Shown in pieces: positions 61,263 through 64,000 of a stretch of 64,000 nt of DNA. Under the pieces are notes generated by a model, which was not told the DNA's origin, did not search any database, and worked only from the letters and a program-made list of their open reading frames with translations. A program made the position numbers and the translations under genes. Origin of the DNA: RGIG5612 sp045546255 (GTDB lineage Bacteria; Bacillota; Clostridia; Lachnospirales; Lachnospiraceae); assembly GCA_045546255.1 (NCBI GenBank), contig JAZQCK010000034.1, forward strand, positions 1-64,000, in the 5' to 3' direction. Each line of letters starts with the position of its first letter. Within the stretch, counting starts at the first letter, position 1.

Positions 61263-61874
61263 CTATCCTTCGTATGCCCTTATGCGGAGTTTCACTCCGA
61301 GGGAGTCGCAGATCTCCTGGCTTTTTTCCTGCTCTTCTTTGGATGTTACGACATCGACCACGGTCATGCGGACATCCGGCACGAAGTTTGTGCAGTCCTT
61401 TGTGAAACTCAGCATGGCATCAAAGGATCCGATCCCAAATTTCGGGCGGACTACATTGAGGTAATCTTCCGCATTCGTCTCGTTCAGGCTAACAGAGACG
61501 GCGTCGATCTTCCCTTCGAGTTTCGGTGCGGTCCGCTCGCCGGCGATCAGGTCGGAAAGACCGTTGGTGTTGATGCGGATGCGGATATCGGCTTTCTTTT
61601 TGATATAGTCCGCAACTTCGAGCAGCACATCTAAACGTTCCGTCGGCTCGCCGTATCCACAGAAAACGACTTCTTTATATTTCGACAGATCGCGCTCGTC
61701 GATCGCAGCGCAGATCTCTTCAAAAGAAGGCTCGTGATCCAGCCATAAAGGGTCGGAGCCATATACGCTGTCTCCATTATTGCGGATACAGAACGTGCAG
61801 CTGCAGGGGCAGCGGTTTGTGATGTTGACATATAGTCCGTTATGTACTTCGTAAGTGATCGTCATGTTCTTCAT
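61263..61874 (-). CDS. TatD-associated radical SAM protein (TIGR04038 type)
   Basis: A 203-residue minimal radical SAM protein. The cluster motif CPCSCTFC lies in YVNITNRCPCSCTFC near the N-terminus, with GYGEPTER as the SAM-binding GGE-like motif and RINTNGLSD further on. It lacks any activase ferredoxin domain and belongs to the family found beside TatD and TIGR04002 genes, so it is not the missing activator of the glycyl radical enzymes. It overlaps the upstream membrane gene by 4 bp (ATGA). Role unknown. Confidence 0.85.
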   Translation of the reverse strand: MKNMTITYEVHNGLYVNITNRCPCSCTFCIRNNGDSVYGSDPLWLDHEPSFEEICAAIDERDLSKYKEVVFCGYGEPTERLDVLLEVADYIKKKADIRIRINTNGLSDLIAGERTAPKLEGKIDAVSVSLNETNAEDYLNVVRPKFGIGSFDAMLSFTKDCTNFVPDVRMTVVDVVTSKEEQEKSQEICDSLGVKLRIRAYEG

Positions 61875-62392
61875 AGTTGTTTTCCCGTTTTTGCCATCAG
61901 CATTCGCTCCTTGACGGAGGCTTTATCTAAGGCAAATCCTGCCATTGCAAAGAGAGCGCTGCTGAATGCAGCCTGCGTAACATTTCCAATAATACCATAA
62001 GATGCGCTCAGGAAGTTTCCGTAAAGGATGACTTCGTAGAAATAATAGCCGGCGATGCAGAGCGCAGTGGCCGGAATCAACGCAAGCAGATTCCGCTTCG
62101 TCAAAATCTTCTTGGCCTTGCTCGTAAAGAAAAGAACCGTGAGCGCCTTGATCACAAAGGAGGCAGGTGCCCAGATTGCATATCCGGTCAGGACATCGGA
62201 GAGCACCGCGCCGGCGGCTCCTGCAAACATCGCATATGGCATTGGAAGGAGCGTAGCAGCCAGAAATAAAAAGCCGTCGCCGATATGCACGTATCCGTTA
62301 AAACTCGGAACGTGCACAAACGCCGTAAAGACCAAAATTAACGCGGTCAGGATACCGGTCAGCGTCAGATTTCTCACTTTTAGATTCTGCAT
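61871..62392 (-). CDS. TIGR04002 family membrane protein (ECF S-component-like)
   Basis: A 173-residue integral membrane protein with about five helices. YVHIGDGFLFLAATLLPMPYAMFAGAAGAVLSDVLTGYA resembles the substrate-binding S component of energy-coupling-factor vitamin transporters. Paired with the TatD-associated radical SAM gene, the arrangement expected for the TIGR04002 family. Ligand unknown. Divergent from the MocR regulator. Confidence 0.83.
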   Translation of the reverse strand: MQNLKVRNLTLTGILTALILVFTAFVHVPSFNGYVHIGDGFLFLAATLLPMPYAMFAGAAGAVLSDVLTGYAIWAPASFVIKALTVLFFTSKAKKILTKRNLLALIPATALCIAGYYFYEVILYGNFLSASYGIIGNVTQAAFSSALFAMAGFALDKASVKERMLMAKTGKQL

Positions 62393-62491
62393 GATCTGCC
62401 TGCTTTCTTATCTTGTGAAATTTTAAAGCAGAGTATAAAATAAATTTGATACTATCATAATATCCACTTTTAATATTTTTTATATAACCAG

Positions 62492-63637
62492 ATGAAAACG
62501 AATAACAATGATCCAAAAACCATACCAGCTTATATAAAGCTCTACCGGCAGCTTCGAAAGAGCATTGTAGAAGGCGACTATCCAGCGGGGAGTAAGCTCC
62601 CTTCGAAACGAACGATTGCGGCTGATGGCGGGGTCAGTGTGATCACGGCAGAGCATGCCTTAGACCTTTTGACAGAAGAAGGCTATATCGAGCCGCATGA
62701 GCGTAGTGGCTACTTTGTCATCTTCCAAAGGAGCAGCGGTTTTGCCGGCACGGAGCATGATGAGCTGGAAGCAGATGACAGTGTATCGGCAGGCTTAAAA
62801 GATGAGCTGGTTTCGTCCGCGTTGAGCGACGGCCAAGGAACAGAACTTGCGGCCACCGACGACTTCCCATTTTCGGTTCTTGCAAAGACCATGCGGAAAG
62901 TCTTAAGTGATAACGGCAAAGCGCTGTTAGAGCGCTCACCGAACGAAGGGACGATCTTTCTCCGCGCGGAGATCTGTCATTATCTTGCGCGCAGCCGGGG
63001 AATCCATGTGCGTCCGGAACAGGTCATCATCGGAGCAGGCTCCGAATATCTCTATCACCTTTTGATCGGCCTGTTTGGCACAGAGAGAATCTATGGCTTG
63101 GAATCTCCCTCCTATCCGATGATCGAAAACGTCTGCCGCCTGTCGGGCGTCCACTACGAAATGCTTCCCTTAGGAAAAGATGGCATTAAATCTTCTGCGC
63201 TCAGTAACACAAAGGCGACGATCCTGCATCTGACGCCGTACCGGAGTTTTCCGAGCGGCGTTACGGCATCGGCCTCTAAGCGCCACGCCTATCTGGAGTG
63301 GGCAAAGGCAAAGGGCCGGTATCTGATCGAAGATGATTATGAATCAGAATTTTCCGTCCTCAGGAAACCGGAAGATACCTTGTTTTCGATGACAGAGGAT
63401 GAAAATGTGATCTATCTGAATACCTTCTCAAAAAGCATTTCGCCATCCCTTCGTGTTGGCTACATGCTGCTTCCGCCAACCTTGGTTTCGAACTATCAGG
63501 AACGCTTAGGCTTTTATTCCTGTACGGTGCCGACCATGGTACAATATGTTTTAGCGGAGCTTTTAAGAAACGGAGATTTTGAACGACATATCAACCGCGT
63601 CCGCAGGCGGCGCAGGAAAGAACGAGAACACGCATAG
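62492..63637 (+). CDS. MocR-type regulator (GntR helix-turn-helix plus PLP aminotransferase-like domain)
   Basis: A 381-residue regulator. Residues 12-75 form a GntR winged helix (SIVEGDYPAGSKLPSKRTIAADGGVSVITAEHALDLLTEEGYI). The rest is a fold-type I aminotransferase domain with the PLP Lys in NTFSKSISPSLRVGYM near 315. MocR proteins usually reach 450-490 residues; this one ends after HINRVRRRRRKEREHA, so the small C-terminal domain is largely absent. Whether that is a true short form or a truncation cannot be settled here. It may sense PLP or an amine. Confidence 0.85.
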   Translation: MKTNNNDPKTIPAYIKLYRQLRKSIVEGDYPAGSKLPSKRTIAADGGVSVITAEHALDLLTEEGYIEPHERSGYFVIFQRSSGFAGTEHDELEADDSVSAGLKDELVSSALSDGQGTELAATDDFPFSVLAKTMRKVLSDNGKALLERSPNEGTIFLRAEICHYLARSRGIHVRPEQVIIGAGSEYLYHLLIGLFGTERIYGLESPSYPMIENVCRLSGVHYEMLPLGKDGIKSSALSNTKATILHLTPYRSFPSGVTASASKRHAYLEWAKAKGRYLIEDDYESEFSVLRKPEDTLFSMTEDENVIYLNTFSKSISPSLRVGYMLLPPTLVSNYQERLGFYSCTVPTMVQYVLAELLRNGDFERHINRVRRRRRKEREHA

Positions 63638-63655
63638 AATAAAGCGAGAAGAATT

Positions 63656-64000
63656 ATGGCAAAAAGAAAATTAACGATCCTTCATTCCAACGACCTTCAT
63701 GGGGATTTCATCGCAAAGGACGATGCAGGGAACATCGTCGGCGGGATCCCGTATTTATCTGCATATGTTAAGAAAGTGCGCAGCGAAGAAGACAATGTGA
63801 TCTACGTGAACGCCGGGGACATGTTCCGGGGCTCGGTGATTGACTCCGAATATCGCGGCCTTTCCACGATCGATCTGATGAACCTGCTGTCACCGGACGT
63901 GACGACGGTCGGAAACCACGAGGTCGACTACGGCCTTGCGCATCTTTTATTCCTGGAAAAATGCGCCCGCTTTCCGATCATCAATGCGAACCTTTTAGTG
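63656..64000 (+). CDS. 5'-nucleotidase/metallophosphoesterase, partial
   Basis: The first 115 residues of a bifunctional UshA-like protein, running off the window. The metal-binding motifs ILHSNDLHGDF (Asp12/His14 region), NAGDMFRGS and VGNHEVDYG are intact. There is no signal peptide at the start, so it is likely cytoplasmic, as in YunD-like members. It begins 18 bp after the MocR stop and probably shares its transcript. Confidence 0.85.
   Translation, partial: MAKRKLTILHSNDLHGDFIAKDDAGNIVGGIPYLSAYVKKVRSEEDNVIYVNAGDMFRGSVIDSEYRGLSTIDLMNLLSPDVTTVGNHEVDYGLAHLLFLEKCARFPIINANLLV

Noticed and set aside
61263..61874. Activating enzyme for the glycyl radical enzymes
   Set aside because: The radical SAM protein is short, lacks extra ferredoxin clusters and the activase CxxxCxxC context, and pairs with TIGR04002.
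1..64000. CRISPR array, rRNA genes or complete insertion sequences
   Set aside because: No regularly spaced repeat-spacer series, no rRNA sequence and no transposase frame were seen on either strand.

Overview
The window looks like the chromosome of a strictly anaerobic, probably gut-associated Clostridia (Lachnospiraceae-like). This rests on AGGAGG-type ribosome binding sites, a tRNA gene without encoded CCA, two glycyl radical enzymes, a tungsten-type aldehyde:ferredoxin oxidoreductase, an iron-dependent alcohol dehydrogenase, FeS/flavin ene-reductases, a Thermotoga-type S-adenosylhomocysteine hydrolase, and the radical SAM/TIGR04002 gene pair typical of this group. Species cannot be named from the sequence alone.

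Core left part (1-9.9 kb): a beta-helix lipoprotein, a deaminase-AhcY-Pgi run (S-adenosylhomocysteine recycling plus glycolysis), a small gene with a promoter that predicts a leaderless message, and a four-gene run (sirtuin, coiled-coil membrane protein, DUF5711 propeller protein, CvpA). It ends at tRNA-Cys(GCA).

Island part (9.9-36.4 kb): this is the most striking structure. The 3' end of tRNA-Cys recurs, mostly followed by a Rho-independent terminator, at about 13.6, 22.8 and 29.6 kb, in decayed form at 32.4 kb, and as a bare tRNA-end remnant at 36.36 kb. The copies cut the region into five cargo segments: (A-B) integrase stub, Fic protein, structured RNA repeats, DUF4417 protein and a possible toxin/immunity pair; (B-C) TetR and LysR regulators and an eight-gene catabolic operon (cupin, MFS, butyrate-type kinase, thiolase, DUF35 protein, acyl carrier protein, phosphotransacylase, URO-D protein); (C-D) a decayed toxin-antitoxin module and a PucR-linked hydrolase/VOC/MFS operon; (D-E) a lipoprotein, a P-loop kinase and a second Fic protein; (E-F) an LRR protein, a large MoaF-like protein and pseudogene pieces. 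No intact integrase is present. This reads as serial accretion of integrase-less elements at one tRNA gene.

Right part (36.5-64 kb): an accessory anaerobic catabolism region. It holds a GH3 glycosidase with a flavin reductase; two paralogous glycyl radical enzymes around an aldehyde:ferredoxin oxidoreductase and a MATE exporter; an FAD oxidoreductase; a cysteine hydrolase; an operon of LigM-like demethylase, nitroreductase and CE2-type esterase; an operon of ene-reductase, fumarate-reductase-like flavoprotein and ferredoxin; an alcohol dehydrogenase; and a second ene-reductase. Together these suggest uptake and reductive breakdown of plant-derived glycosides, aryl methyl ethers or polyphenols, with aldehyde intermediates disposed of by oxidation or reduction; the substrates are inference. 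The window closes with the radical SAM/TIGR04002 pair, a MocR-type regulator and the start of a 5'-nucleotidase-family gene.
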